From the NCBI RefSeq assembly GCF_000004075.3, contig NC_026660.2, positions 15,829,837 to 15,893,836 on the forward strand: 64,000 bases of DNA, written 5' to 3'. The translations under genes and the position numbers were made by a program. This document shows, in pieces, positions 27,077-39,484 of this stretch (position 1 is the first letter of the stretch; each line of letters opens with the position of its first letter). Origin of the DNA: Cucumis sativus (Eukaryota > Streptophyta > Magnoliopsida > Cucurbitales > Cucurbitaceae). The notes under the pieces are model-generated. The model was given only the letters and a program-made list of their open reading frames with translations, was not told where the DNA came from and did no database searches.

Positions 27077-28500
27077 ACTTAGATTTAATTTTGTATGATA
27101 TCAAGTATAACTAGGATTTAATAGGAAGGTATACTATATATTATAATTATCTCCATTTTTTTTTCGAAGCCTATTATTTTGTTTGATTTATTAGGATAAT
27201 TGGAATTGGGATCTGGTTGTAATATATTTAGATAGTGATTTTTGTTTTCTTTTTGTTTTAATTTTTCTTTTTGGTGTAGAATTTATGGTGTCATATCAAT
27301 GGATGGAATTTCCCTTTCGAATGACCGGAAATTATATAACGAAAAAAATGGAAGAGGCATATGGAAGCACAGTAATAATAGACCAACCATGTGTGCTGTG
27401 GTGTGTATAACCATTAAGACAACAAATGAAACGTGAGCTACGCAACAGTGTATTTCGTACATGCAAATGCATGGCTCATAAACAATCCTTTAACAATACG
27501 ACTATCATATTCTTCGACTATACTAAATACAATGTTGGACAATATAGTCATTTCCAAGGCTAGCTCTTCAGTTATAGAAGCCCAGCAGCCAAATTTATGG
27601 GGGTTTTCTTTTTCCTTGTTCTGAGAATACCTTTTTTACACATGATGACGTAAAGAAATATTCCTATCAACTTATGATAATAACTGATAACTTAGACATG
27701 TGATATAACTTAGAATCTGGTATATACCACATCACACTAGCTTGATTCTTCTTTCTTTTTGGTACAAAGCAACGCTGAACCAAGATATCTAATAACCAAA
27801 AAAGTGGTCCAAAATTGAATCATATAGAAGTGGATTTACAGCTCTCCAATTTCTAATATAATTCTTCTTTTAAAAAGTTTGTGGCGCTCCTGTCCCATGG
27901 CCCAAACTCTTGAGACATCAAGAGCTTTTCCTTAAGTTAACACAAAACTTCGAACGGGATGTCTAAGTTGATATTCAAATAATATTATTGGGATATTTTT
28001 GTATATCATAATCTTCTTATGTTTGAGTGACCATACCAACTAACGAGTAACACACACCTCAACTAGACTTCTTTCCTCTTGAACTCCTTTACTTTTTACT
28101 TTGACTTTATTGACTATATAACAATCGTTCAAATTGTTTTGTAAAGTTGTACTTGAAAATAAATCCTGTTGCTGTATACATGTTCTTTAATCTTCATTTC
28201 TATGTTCAAAGAACTTCTCAAGTTAAACATCTTTTAGATCAACTCAACTGGAAACGAGTATGAAAAATTTAGAATCCAACCTGGTTTACTGTAGAAAACA
28301 GTAAAATATTGTTTTGAAAAGTCTAAAACAGTTTCGTATCATTATTCCCAAGCAGCACCTAAATCATACAAAACCTTTGATAAATGCTCCTGTCTTGGGG
28401 TTGGGTACTCCATTAAGTGAAAAATAAAAGGCTTAGCTAAATTTAAGGCCTTTGTGCATGTTTGGGAGGCAAATAAGCTGTATAAATCTGATTGTCTTAC
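27077..28500. other. MATE 3' region and spacer
   Basis: The MATE 3' UTR is AT-rich and lacks a canonical AATAAA near the stop. The ORFs at 27242-27436 and 27433-27624 have no motif. At 27853-27931 the minus strand has an open stretch after an AG in either of two frames; it is too weak to call a gene. Confidence 0.45.
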
Positions 28501-28586
28501 CTGTCATCCATTTCTTGGGGTACGGCGTTTCTTGTTTCAAAATCAAACGGGAAGAAGTAATCAAAAGTTGAATCCAGCTTCCTTCC
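28501..28586 (-). other. Exon-like fragment with consensus splice sites (unknown gene)
   Basis: On the minus strand the sequence reads ACACAG|GGAAGG...GATGACAG|GTAAGA, a near-perfect acceptor and donor around 86 nt. Two of three frames are open. One reads GRKLDSTFDYFFPFDFETRN followed by AVPQEMDD, which looks protein-like. A second minus-strand fragment, NHRPFAPHGE, ends at 28893 before another consensus donor (GGGGAG|GTAAGC), and it could splice to this one. I do not recognise the protein and could not connect it to a start or stop. Confidence 0.3.
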
Positions 28587-28996
28587 CTGTGTGCAAGAAA
28601 GGCAGCAAAATAATGTTAAACAATTAGAGAACAGCGTGGCTTTATGCTTCTTTAGACTTAATTTAATGAATTGTCGTGCAAGATCGCTTCCTTTTTTTGT
28701 CCTCTGATTGCTGACCCTTCAACTAATTTCCAGGGAATGAACCTTAGCCAACGGAGTTTTAGTCCAACATTTCAGCCAACAGAAAGCAAGCTTGACTAAC
28801 AGTTACTTTTCATCATTAAAGGACTAAAACGCTGATTTCTCTTATCAATAAGGATCCAAACAGAATTCAAAAAGTTATGCTAATCAGCTTACCTCCCCGT
28901 GGGGTGCAAATGGGCGGTGGTTAAGATAAAGATGTTATGTAACAAAAGTAAACTTAGATCTGATTTTGACTCTTAGTACTTGAATTTTTAAGACTC

Positions 28997-29410
28997 AATT
29001 TGATAATATTTTGATTTTGTTTGTTGTTTTTTGAAAATTAAGCCGATACACACTGCTACCCTAAAAGTTTATAATTTGGTTAGCTACCTTCTACTAATTT
29101 TTGGAAAGAAAAAGGAAATTATGGAAATTAGTAGGAAACAAGTATACATTTTAACAACAAAAATCTAAGGCCCCAATTGTTGACCATTACATTTTTCATT
29201 TTTACTTTCTTAAAATTAGCCTATTTCAAAACCAATGAATTCAAATGAATTATTAGGCAAATTTCAAAACCAAAAAACAAGTTCTTGAAAAGGACTATTT
29301 TGATTTTTCAAATTTGACTTGGTTGAAAACATCAGTAAAAAAATAGATACCAAATGAAGAAATTTAGGGTTAATTTTCAAAAACTAAAAACAAAAAACCA
29401 AATGGTCACC
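28997..29410. mobile_element. Degenerate MITE-like element with inverted ends
   Basis: The left end (about 28997-29042) and the reverse complement of the right end (about 29370-29410) match imperfectly over roughly 40 bp. They share an exact TTTTTGAAAATTA core (29028-29040 against 29371-29383) next to T/G-rich sequence. A further GGCCCC...TGACCATT end at 29171-29190 suggests a second, nested or truncated copy. The pattern (ACCATTTGGTTTTT, then TTTTTGAAAATTAA) is one I associate with abundant non-autonomous elements in cucurbit genomes. There is no coding capacity. Exact borders and target-site duplication are not resolved. Confidence 0.5.
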
Positions 29411-30097
29411 TAAAAAACAAATGGTCTAAGCAATTGTATCATATAGAACCAATCCATTTGATGATACAGACTAGATACAATATTGGCTTCAAGAGTATTG
29501 TAATTCATACTATGAAATCTGGACCTATAATCTATACAGATTACCATCCGACCAGTCTAGAGATAATTCAATCTTATACCTAGAAATGATTAGCTAAGAC
29601 TTTTCGTATTAGAGAAAGTAGGAAAAAAGAAAAGAAAAAAAAAACTATGCAGGGGGTAACCAAATTATGCAGAGACATTACATCAAACACCTAGCGTGCA
29701 ACAGTAGTGGCGCGCATACTTTACAACATGGACCACCAATGCAAGATTCTACATAACCAATCAAATTCCATTTCCACGACGACGATGATATATAGTAATG
29801 AAACGACCTGAAAACGACCGTCATGCAGGGGAATGAATGGGGAATCTCCATAACGATAAGAACAAATTTGCTTTTCTAATTCGAAACAACAGGCTCAATA
29901 GGAGCAAGGAAAAGAACAAACACAAGAAATTGGGTGAAATGCATCGTGTTTGAAAAGTGAAATTTCCTAATTAGTAAAGAAAATTACAGATAATGAAGAA
30001 TGACAAAAACGATTAGAAATTTAGTTTAGTGTCTATATAGAATAAAATGAAATTTACCAGTCATCTCATCTCACAGTGGATGTTCCTCGATCGCAAA

Positions 30098-30250
30098 CTA
30101 TAATGCTGTTCGCTTTTCAACTCCCATTGACGAAGAATTAGACTCCCTTGACGAGATGCCGGGAAACATCCACCAGATATGGGACACTGCAAGAAGATAA
30201 AGGTCACGAAGTTCGTTTGTGTAGCTTCCATGGCGGACATGATCCGGCAT
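30098..30250 (-). CDS. Possible 50-aa small ORF, unknown
   Basis: ATG at 30250 to TAG at 30098, 50 aa. It starts MPDHVRHGSYTNELRDLYLL, continues AVSHIWWMFPG and ends EKRTAL. Composition is more protein-like than neighbouring ORFs: mixed charge, two adjacent Trp and few Phe/Lys runs. It lies about 440-600 bp downstream of a promoter-like cluster in the same orientation. Several short ATG-led frames precede it, so it may be one of several small ORFs on a non-coding or weakly coding transcript. A 107-codon ORF overlaps it in another frame (30061-30384). No family recognised. Confidence 0.2.
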   Translation of the reverse strand: MPDHVRHGSYTNELRDLYLLAVSHIWWMFPGISSRESNSSSMGVEKRTAL

Positions 30251-30689
30251 GCTAAGGATAATAAAGCAAGCCTAGTTCTAGAGTACCCATATTGCAGCAC
30301 CAACAACACGATTGTTCCCCAACTTTCTCGATTTCGATTAAAATAGTAATTTAACTCCATTAGGAACAGCAATCTTGAATTCAATTTTGTCTAAAACGAA
30401 TTCGCCATTGTTCATCAAAGCTTGGTGAGAAAATTTCACAAAACACATGATAGACGTCCACTAACACCAAATCGTTTTCATAGCAAGCTATGATGATTAT
30501 CGTTTGCCATTAATGTGGAATTGAAGAATCTTTTTCAAAGTGATTTTGGCTTCCAAAACAAGAAAAGAAAAAGGGGAAATGAATGGAAGTGATTTTCGGT
30601 TCTGATTTTGAAGTCGATCAAAGTTGGCGAGACAGCGGGATCTGTTCAACTTCTTGGCGGTTATTTTTGCCAAGGATAAACGTAATTTC

Positions 30690-30790
30690 TTTGGGCCACG
30701 TGTGATCAGCTTGCTAATTGGGCCTAAAGTCCCAGTAACTAATTGGATCCACAATTCAAAGATTAGCCCACTTTAATTGGCCCAATATTA
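30690..30790. promoter_or_regulatory. G-box plus site II-like promoter cluster
   Basis: Four TGGGCC/GCCCA-type motifs (30692-30697, 30719-30724, 30765-30770, 30779-30784) surround a CACGTG G-box at 30697-30702. Clusters of TGGGCY site II elements mark plant housekeeping promoters bound by TCP factors. Sequence below this point on the minus strand looks like a pyrimidine-rich 5' UTR, so transcription would run leftwards. Confidence 0.35.
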
Positions 30791-31015
30791 ATTGGCTTAA
30801 TCGAACTCATTTTCAATTTCAAATATTTAGGCAAAAGAACAACCGGGTAAATTTCGCATATGTTATGATTTATTTCATTAGGTTTTCGTATATTTTTATA
30901 CTAGAATTATATTCTTATCATAATTATTAACTATATATAATTTTCAAAATTAAAATTGAATTACTTCTATATTTATATTATATTCAATTTATTAAGTTAA
31001 TGGTAATTTTTTTAA

Positions 31016-31065
<50 letters not shown>

Positions 31066-34000
31066 TTATTAATAAAATATTTATTATCTTTCCAATAAAT
31101 TAAATATGGTATAAATTATTATCTTATTTAATAATATTTTTAATTATACTACTGCATATATTCAATAATACACATATTTTTTTCATGTTCTGTGATTTTT
31201 TCTTATTGCGTATATATACTAATATATACACAGATTATATATCCATTCAATTATTTATTTTTTATTTTTTATATATATATTACTGAATAATTCATTCATG
31301 TTTTATGATCTTTTATATATATAAGAACTGCATATATTCAATAATACATAAATAGTGTTCCTCAATATACCTCTAATGTATTTCGAATACAAAATATAAA
31401 TTCTTGCAAACCTTAAATTTTTGTCAATTTTTTTCTCAAAAGATTAGTGTACCAGTTAGTGACCGATGTTCTTCTTCTTCACCGCTTATACTTTTCCCAA
31501 TTTTCTATTATTCAGTGTCTTTTGTGAAGAATTATTGTTCAACGTATTCGAATAATGAAACTTTTATTTTATTTTTTTTAATTTTCTAAATCGTAACCCA
31601 CGTCCCTAATTTCTCTCCTTGTCGGTCCACCTTCTATAGACAAATTGATATAATAACTTTTCGCATAAAAAATACATTGTATTATAATAATACAATAATT
31701 TTATGACATATATGAAAAACGAAAAAAAGAATGGACGGAGAGAGATTGGAAAGTGAGACAGAGATCGAGATGAAATATTTTTTTGAACAAAATCACCTAA
31801 ATAAAAATAATTAAGGAAAAACTCATGTTTACATCAAATATCTAATAAATACAAATATTAATCATGATCCACAATTCTTTTTTCTTTTTCTATTTTTTAA
31901 TTTACTATTAATAATAAAGATGGTTCAATTAATCATTTAGGCCTTACATTTGTATAAAATATTAGGCAATTTACTACAGGGAAAATTTAAGAAATTTGAA
32001 TTAATGTTGTTTCTATTTTAGAGTATCTTAATTAAAAGACGCTTTCACTTTTGTCCACAACTTCTTTTAAAATTTACGTTTTTTTATCACAAAAGTACGT
32101 AAGTGTATTAAACAGAACAAATTTTGAATATGTATACAAATTTCTTTCATATATATATAAACTAAGATTAGCAATTCAATCTCAATTTATATATATTTTT
32201 TAAATTAATAATAGTATTTACATTTGTTTCGATTGTTTTAGATATGCTTTTCAACCAACTCAAACCATGAAATTTACATTTACTAAAACTCAACTCAATA
32301 TAGATAGATTGAATATTGATAATCTAACCGGTAGCAAGTGGATTCTAGAATCAATGGTACAACGGTCAAGAAAAGCAAAACAAGAAAAAAAGGAACATGG
32401 CAACAAAGAGAGAAACGGGTCTGGTTATTAGCCTCGACCGCACCTAAACTTAAAGGTGAAAGGCCCAACATGGATAAGCCTTAGATGGATGAAACTGTAA
32501 CATGCCTAACAAGAACATTAGGCTAATTGATTTTGACCTCTAACGATCCATACAAAAACCTTAACCAAATAAGAAATAAGATAATGACATAAGCCTATAA
32601 ATAAAACAATGAAAGATAAAGCATAACCAATTAAGTTTTGGAATTAGAATCAAATATCATCTTCTCCTTACAACCTATTAACTTAAACATTAGGGTGTTT
32701 AATAAATTTATTTGTTAGTTTTAGTTTGAAATAGTGATGTTTGTTTAGAGAATAGAGTGGAATGGGGAATAGAGAAATAGGGAGAAAGGGGAGGGATGAT
32801 AGTAGAAGTGTGAAATTGAATAATTGGACATTTAAAGTAATAGGTTTAAAAGTTTGTATTGTTGTATATGGACCACGATATTGCTTCATTCATGAACACC
32901 ATAAATGCATTTTTTACCTATCAAACACGATGACGAGACTTTCATTTTTTTAAAAAAAGTAAAATTCAATTGTAATTTTAAACCTTCTTTCTCCCAACAA
33001 AAATAAATAAATCGTTTTTTTAAGTAATAGAATGTATAGAGGAGCACCAACAAACTAAAACTTATGTTCAGAGACGAAGGGAAGACAAGTGGGGATATCT
33101 ACTCCAAAAATACACACTTTATTCTTTCGATGATTACAAAAAGAGATTAAAATCTCATAAATAGTCAACCTGGCTAGCAAGTACACAATCTTGAAGAGAC
33201 AATCTCAAGAGCAAAAGCTAGAGATAACACGTTATCAAATAGAGTATCGACTGAATTATAATCTACAATCAGTGAAGGAGACAATGGCGCTAACGATCCA
33301 AACTGATCAAATGCAACCCCACTTCAATAGCTTTCATCTTAATGACTTTAGTTCTATAATACTTGAGAACTCTTTGACAACCCAAGCCAATTAAACACTT
33401 GGTTAAGGTCACAAAAAATCCAGTCAACTCCACCTGACTGAAATCATCGTTGTTAACTACTATAATCAACTTTATTTTGTCAGTATTAATGCATTGTTTG
33501 AAAATTTAGTATTCACATCAACATCAATACTTCAAAATGTCCCCAAATTATACAGGTGAAACTCAAAAATAAGGGTCAATGTAGAATTTTAACAAATTAC
33601 GTATTTGTTTATTGAATTATACCAATGTTTGGCATATTTTTTTTTATGTTTATGTATATATTTTTTTCAAAAGAAGTGTAATGATTATGTAGTAAGAAAA
33701 TGAAGTTAGTTAGACACATATTAAATATTGTCACCCAAAAGCAAATCATTCAATATAATTACATCATACAATACTTAGTTTCTACACTAATTGAGAGAAT
33801 GCTAATATATATACACAACCACATTTTTGTTGATAATAATTGATCATGTACTAGAGATATTTTGTGAAAAGTTAAAAAACACAAGATAAAAAATAGCTAC
33901 ATAAAAATATTTTTGAGATTTATATACTTTATAAAATTTATTAAGTTTGGTCCACAACAATAAAGGAGATTATATAATTCCAAATACAATCAACTATACC

Positions 34001-36438
34001 ATTTTTGCTTTTAAAATAGAAAAGACAAACCAATTTTAGGAAATACGGTAAAAGACAAAATCCTTGAAAATATTTATGAATAATCAAATTTTTATATTTT
34101 ATCAATGTCATCACTCGCATGTTTCCTAAAAAAATGTTCAGGATGTCACATAACATAGAATCGTTCCAAGCTAACACATGTTCAATCTTGAAGTTCCTAT
34201 GGATGAGTCACTTAGAAGGAGAGTTGTTAGTATGGATAGTAACTTTCAATAATTCTTTTAAATATATATTTATATTCTCAAGATCTCTCTCATTCAGATG
34301 TGGTATCGATTTATTCATGTTCCCTTCCTAAACTCATGGTGTTACAATTGTATTTTGGTTCATTTTTTATATTTGAAAATGTCTCGAACAATTAACTATC
34401 GAGGATGTGTTTGAATGCATTAACATACTTTAATTGTTAGTTTACACATAAAAGTACTTTAAAGTTACTTCCTAGTTAAGCACTTAAATCAAGCATATAT
34501 ATGCATAAACACACACTTCATATTAATGCTCTTTTATTCCTTTTCTTTTAACAAATTCTTGTTACATACGTACATATGTGTGTGGTTATTAATTTTCACT
34601 ATGATATAAAAATAATTAAATTATATAAAGTATTAATTTCAATTATTTTATTTACCTTTAATTTAGAGATGTTTTTAAATATAGTAAAATAAACTAAAAT
34701 ATTTATATACCGTACTAAAATTTTGGATGCTATTGAGGATAAAAACTAATAAACTTCTTCTATTGTCTATCAAAACCACTCATTGAAGTATATCAGTGTC
34801 TAAATAGTATATAGACATCAATTTAAAATAATTTCAAAGCTTTTAACAAATGTTTTGAAGGGAGATAGAAATGGGTTTGGGTTTTGAGTTAAATTTCTAT
34901 TTGGAGTTTATGTTTAAAAATATTAGATTTGTACCCTTCCATTAATAAATTCAAAATTTTGCTATCCATATTAACTTTCTTATTTTTTTTTTAAATTAAA
35001 TCAATTAAACGTAAACAAACATAAAAAATAAAGTGAGTTTAGTACGAAAAAATATAAGGTCATAATTTACAATCAACTGAAAAGGTGAAAATACAACGTT
35101 ATAAAATCTATATACCAAATCAAAATTAAAATTAAAACTTAAGAGCAAAATTATAAAATATTTTAGAAACAAAACAAAAACTATACTCAAAATATGAAGA
35201 AAAAAAAGCTTGAAATGTTTAGGATGTGCGGTTACAAAATGATTACAACAATATTTTTTTAGTTTCATAGTTATAAGAATAGAATTATATACTCCTCAAA
35301 TTTCTAGAACAAAAATAATTAAAAAAATTATGATAATAGAACTCATGTCACAACATTTTCTAAATTTACGAAAATATCTAAAAGTGATGACCCTAACCTT
35401 ATAATTATCGTATGGTAATGCCAATTTTGTGAAAAAAATGAGTGTTATGAAATGTTTTTTTAAATGTTTTTGTCGATTTTTTTAATTAAAATATCTTTTA
35501 AATAACCCTATGATATTTAGAAATAGAAAATTATAATATTAGGGAGAAAAAAAAAAGATGATTATTTGAATTTAAAATTCTAGGGATGTAATTATAAAAT
35601 TGTTATAGTTTAAGGGTGATTAGAAGAGTTGGTGGGCGCGTGAAGCATAATTCCATACCTTTATAACGAAATTTGCCAGTTTAAAGGACACAATAAATGC
35701 TTCATTAAGAAGTAACCAAAGCAAGACCAAATACATCATAATAATAATTCTAGGGGTTATTATTTGGACTTTCTCTCATTTTTTTCCTCCCACGTTTCAT
35801 ATATTTCAAAGTCATCAAGAAAATTAAGGTGAATATAAAATTTATTATTTTCGAGCTTTAAACAATTTGATCAAGTATCAACATTATAATTTTTTTTTTT
35901 TTAATCTTTTACTTTTAAGGTTACTATTTTGTGACTAGGAGTTATCAATTTCTATTCAAATACTCATAGTTAAAGTTTATTTGAAATTTTATTAAGATAA
36001 GAGTATTCTTTAAAGTTTTTGAATTTTTTTAAACGAAATTTCAACATTATACGAATATCTTCAAACTTTTTTTTAATTATTTTAATTCTTAAAATCTTTT
36101 AAACTTGAAAAGCACTTTCCAGGTAAAATACAAAAGGTAAAGTTCATTGAAATTTTTAAAAAATTTATAAGTTTCACGAATATTGTTCGAAAAAAGAAAA
36201 GGGAAGAGTACGTGGTAGTTAACAAGGAGTAGAATAGAAGATAATTATTTTATATACTTCTTAAATATTGAAATAGTTTTAAAATTATTTTTACTATGAA
36301 AGGTAATGATTTGAAAATCAAATTTGCAAAATAAATTGTAATTAAATTTAAACTATGATTCCCAAAGGAACCATTAGTACTCTTTTTTCTTTATAGCTGT
36401 AGTGGACCCCATCACTCACACAATCCGTACAATATCCA
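30791..36438. other. AT-rich spacer, no supported gene
   Basis: A long AT-rich stretch with microsatellites. ORFs of 60-87 codons on both strands (for example 32683-32889 and 35005-35268) are low-complexity with no motif. The last 100 bp probably form the FLZ promoter and 5' UTR. Confidence 0.5.
31022..31060. repeat. AT dinucleotide microsatellite
   Basis: About 19 uninterrupted AT units, the longest dinucleotide run in the window. Confidence 0.9.
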
Positions 36439-36491
36439 TCTTCTTCTTCTTCTTCTTCTTCTTATTCTTCTTCTTCTTCTTCTTCTTCTTC
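36439..36491 (+). repeat. CTT trinucleotide microsatellite in FLZ 5' UTR
   Basis: About 17 CTT/TTC units with one interruption, ending 22 bp before the FLZ start codon. CT-rich 5' UTR tracts are common in plants and can affect expression, so length variation here may matter. The run gives a spurious poly-Phe ORF. Confidence 0.85.
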
Positions 36492-36513
36492 AAATGCTCC
36501 AACACCAACAACA

Positions 36514-36969
36514 ATGGTGGGGTTAAGCGTGGTTTTAGAATCCAACCAAGGAGCCTACTCCACCTCCATCCTTCTCTCAAATCTCACCCTCAACTACTCT
36601 AAATCCTCTCTCACCAAAACCCCCTCCTTTCGCCTCCATTCCTGCTTCCTCTGCAAACGCACACTCTTGCCTGCAAATGATATCTACATGTACAAGTAAT
36701 TTCATTCAATTCCCCCTTTTCTTTTCTCTTTTTTGTTTCCTTTTTTATAAATATATTTATGTTTATCAATATATAGAGGAGATAGGGGATTCTGCAGTGA
36801 GGAATGCAGGCGCAAACAGATTTTCATGGATGAAGAAGAGAGTTTCATGAAAGACAATAATTCTCGTAAAACCCCGTCGTCTTCGAGCTCTGAATCTTCT
36901 TCTTCTTCTTCAATGGCGGCGGCGGCGGCGAAGGGGAAGGGGAAGGCGGCTTCTAGGAGTAATAAATAA
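36514..36969 (+). CDS. FCS-like zinc finger (FLZ, DUF581) protein
   Basis: Two exons, 36514-36695 and 36777-36969, joined by an 81-bp GT-AG intron in phase 2 that splits the Lys61 codon inside the zinc finger; 124 aa. The FLZ domain is complete: Cys44-x2-Cys47-x19-Cys67-x3-Cys71, with the family signatures SCFLCKRTL, DIYMYKGDRGFC and the FCS triplet (66-68) followed by EEC and RRKQI. FLZ proteins are plant-specific adaptors that bind the SnRK1 kinase and link it to partners in sugar and energy signalling. The N-terminal 43 residues are Ser/Leu-rich; the tail has a Ser run, five consecutive Ala and a Lys/Gly-rich end. An upstream ATG at 36494 opens only a ten-codon frame that ends at the TAA overlapping the real start region. 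Confidence 0.93.
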
Positions 36970-39478
36970 CTGCAAAAGTGGGAGGGGACAGTTTTGAGAG
37001 GGTTTCGGATGAAAATTACGGAAGTACCCTTAGGTGTAATTTACTAAATTACGGATGAGATGAGAGACCCTAATCTAACACTCCTACTTCCTTTGTTTGG
37101 AATTCAATATAATCCTCAAGTTTAAATACTACGTTGCTTCTCTTCCTTTTTCTTTAATCTCTGTAATTTTACTTTTTAAATTGAGTTTGAGGGTTAATTT
37201 TGAAGGAAGTAATTAATAGTTGAATTAATTAGGGTTTATAGGAGGTTGGAGGGTAATTATGTAACTTGGTAAAAACAATGAGGTTAATTTTGTTTGCTCC
37301 CTAGAAGAGAAGCAATTAGGAAGAAAGGAAGAGAAGGGAAGGTGAAATCTCCCACATTTTGGCAACTACCCTTCTTCTGACACTTAAGTTTGGCTTTTTC
37401 TTTGCCTCTTTCTTACAAAAGGACTGAAAGGACTAAGAGGGTAAGTTTTTTGGGGGGGCACACAAACCCCCTTTTTGGATTTTTCCCTTTTTTTTTTCTT
37501 TTTCTTTTTCTACTTTTTTGCTTACTTACCTTAATCTTTTTTTTTCTTTCAAATATTACTTTGGATTTTGCCAGAAATCAACAAACTATTTTGTATTTTT
37601 TTAATGTATTCATTTTAGTTGGTGTTTGATTTGTTTATATATTCATTATATTGCCACATTTAGTTTATTGAGTTTATGTAATTTCAAAAGGAATTTGTTT
37701 TTGGTTGTTATGCTTTTACTTTTGGTTTTTTTTTTTTTTTTTGTTGTTGGTGTACTTTTCAAATGTTTATTTTGGTCATAGTTTTTTTAATTTTGGTTAA
37801 TTTAGGGTTTGGAATTTTAAATAGTGACAATTTTGATTTTCTTAATAAAAATGAAATGAAAGTAGAAAATTGTAATGATTATTTTGAAAGTATAAAATCA
37901 AAATAAAGCAAAGCAGAAGAATAAAGACACCAAATCTCTTTAAATTTGTGTTTATTTATATATATATATATTTTTTATAGCTTTTAGAGGTATTTAATGG
38001 AATTTTAATAATTAAAAACAAATGTTTTTTTTAGTAATGAAGTTAATGCATGAAAATAAGAATCAAACATGTGGTTTTTAGATGATGGTTGGATTAAGAA
38101 TGTATGAGGCTTAAGTTTATTGTAAAGTTGCAAATATTAATTTAGATGTGAGTGAACATGTAAGGTGTTAGATGCCAATTTTTTGTCGACAAAAAAAAAA
38201 AAGCGTATTTAATCTTTATTAACGGTAAATTTGTAATTTGAAAAGAAAATGACTTGTAAACTTAGGTCGATAAGAGAACTAAATAATAAAAAAGAAGTAA
38301 GAAATTCAAGTTACGTTTAGTGGAACCATAATGATATGTTTACGGATGTAGTTGATCTAGAAATTCCTTTTCTTATAATTTTTGACTTATTATAGGTTTA
38401 TCCTTCGACTTATTGGACTTAAATGTGTGAGGGCTGCGCTTTGTTTGACATTTTGCTAGGTTCGTCCTTGGCCAAGGTTGAGGCCTAGCGTACCTCACTT
38501 TAGTTATACTTTGGGTCTAAATAGTCATTCATGGATGCCTCATTAGGTATTTGATGAGGCTTGACCTTTGTTCAACCAAGTCTTTTCCTTTAGGCTCATT
38601 TTTGTCTTAGCTCGAATCGTGTTATTATTTTCTCAACTTTGTTTTTGATGTTTTTGACAAATGTAATTTGGTCCAAAATCACCCATAACAAAACAAAAGG
38701 AATTTGATTCTAAAAACTTTTTGAAATATATTAATTTGTATTCTTAAATTTTGAATTGTATATCAAAATGAGCATAGATCAACAGACATAATATTTATAC
38801 TATCAATCTTGAAGTCGGAAGTTTGATTCTCTCGCAGTACATATTTAATCCAATACCTTACAAATAATAATAAAGATTGTATTCCAATAAAACCCTGAAT
38901 TAATAATTTTATTAATTTAAATTTAGTTATTTGGATTGCATTGGAGAATCCTCACTGATACAACGATCTCAACACATATTAAATACTAGTCAAGATATAT
39001 GTTCAATTTTATAAAATACATTAAGATAAGTCTCTGTTTCATAATTGCTAACACATATAAATGTAAATGTAAGTTAAATTTTGTGTTCACTTCAACATAC
39101 ATACACTAATCTGCATAATATACATGTTTATCAACCCTACAAGTAAAGCTAGGTTTAAACGAGACATATGATGGGCCAACGACTCAAAATGAATTCAGAA
39201 TATCAACTCGAAACTCGTGATGATATAGAACGGCAACAAATGCAATCAACACAGAGGAAAGTGAAAAACTACTTTTGAACATAATGCCTGTGAACAAAGC
39301 TGATTATGTCTAATATAAAGGCTAAAGTGTCCTAAGCAAAATCATTAGGTACAAGAAAAAAGAGAGGTGCAAATGGGGAAGGCTGTCTTGTCCACAAAGG
39401 ATATCATCATTTGATTAAACTGCGATGATCATAAAATCAGTTAATAAGATTCATTAATCTGCATAATATACATGTTTA
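36970..39478. other. FLZ 3' region and spacer
   Basis: Non-coding between the FLZ stop and the dynein light chain stop; the genes are convergent. It includes T-rich tracts near 37483-37540 and 37720-37742. A stretch at about 38390-38640 with higher GC looks repeat-derived, but no element structure is visible. The ORF at 37390-37629 is Phe/Leu low-complexity. Confidence 0.5.
39107..39136. repeat. 30-bp direct repeat, copy 1 (outside gene)
   Basis: Identical over 30 bp to 39455-39484, 348 bp away in the same orientation. It begins TAATCTGCATAATATACATG. The flanks differ on both sides. Confidence 0.85.
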
Positions 39479-39484
39479 TCAACC
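39455..39484. repeat. 30-bp direct repeat, copy 2 (covers dynein light chain stop)
   Basis: Exact copy of 39107-39136. On the minus strand it includes the last codon (Gly) and stop codon of the dynein light chain gene plus about 24 nt of its 3' UTR. Confidence 0.85.

Noticed and set aside
30061-30384. 107-codon minus-strand ORF
   Set aside because: No domain, and Leu/Phe/Arg-rich composition typical of chance. An overlapping 50-codon frame looks more protein-like, so only that was listed, at low confidence.
36402-36602. ORF with a long Phe run upstream of FLZ
   Set aside because: Produced by the CTT microsatellite; it does not start with ATG and overlaps FLZ in the wrong frame.
38800-38850. 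tRNA B-box-like sequence (AGTTTGATTC), with similar ones near 40005 and 56690
   Set aside because: No A-box, no cloverleaf and no CCA-adjacent stem; at best decayed SINE ends.
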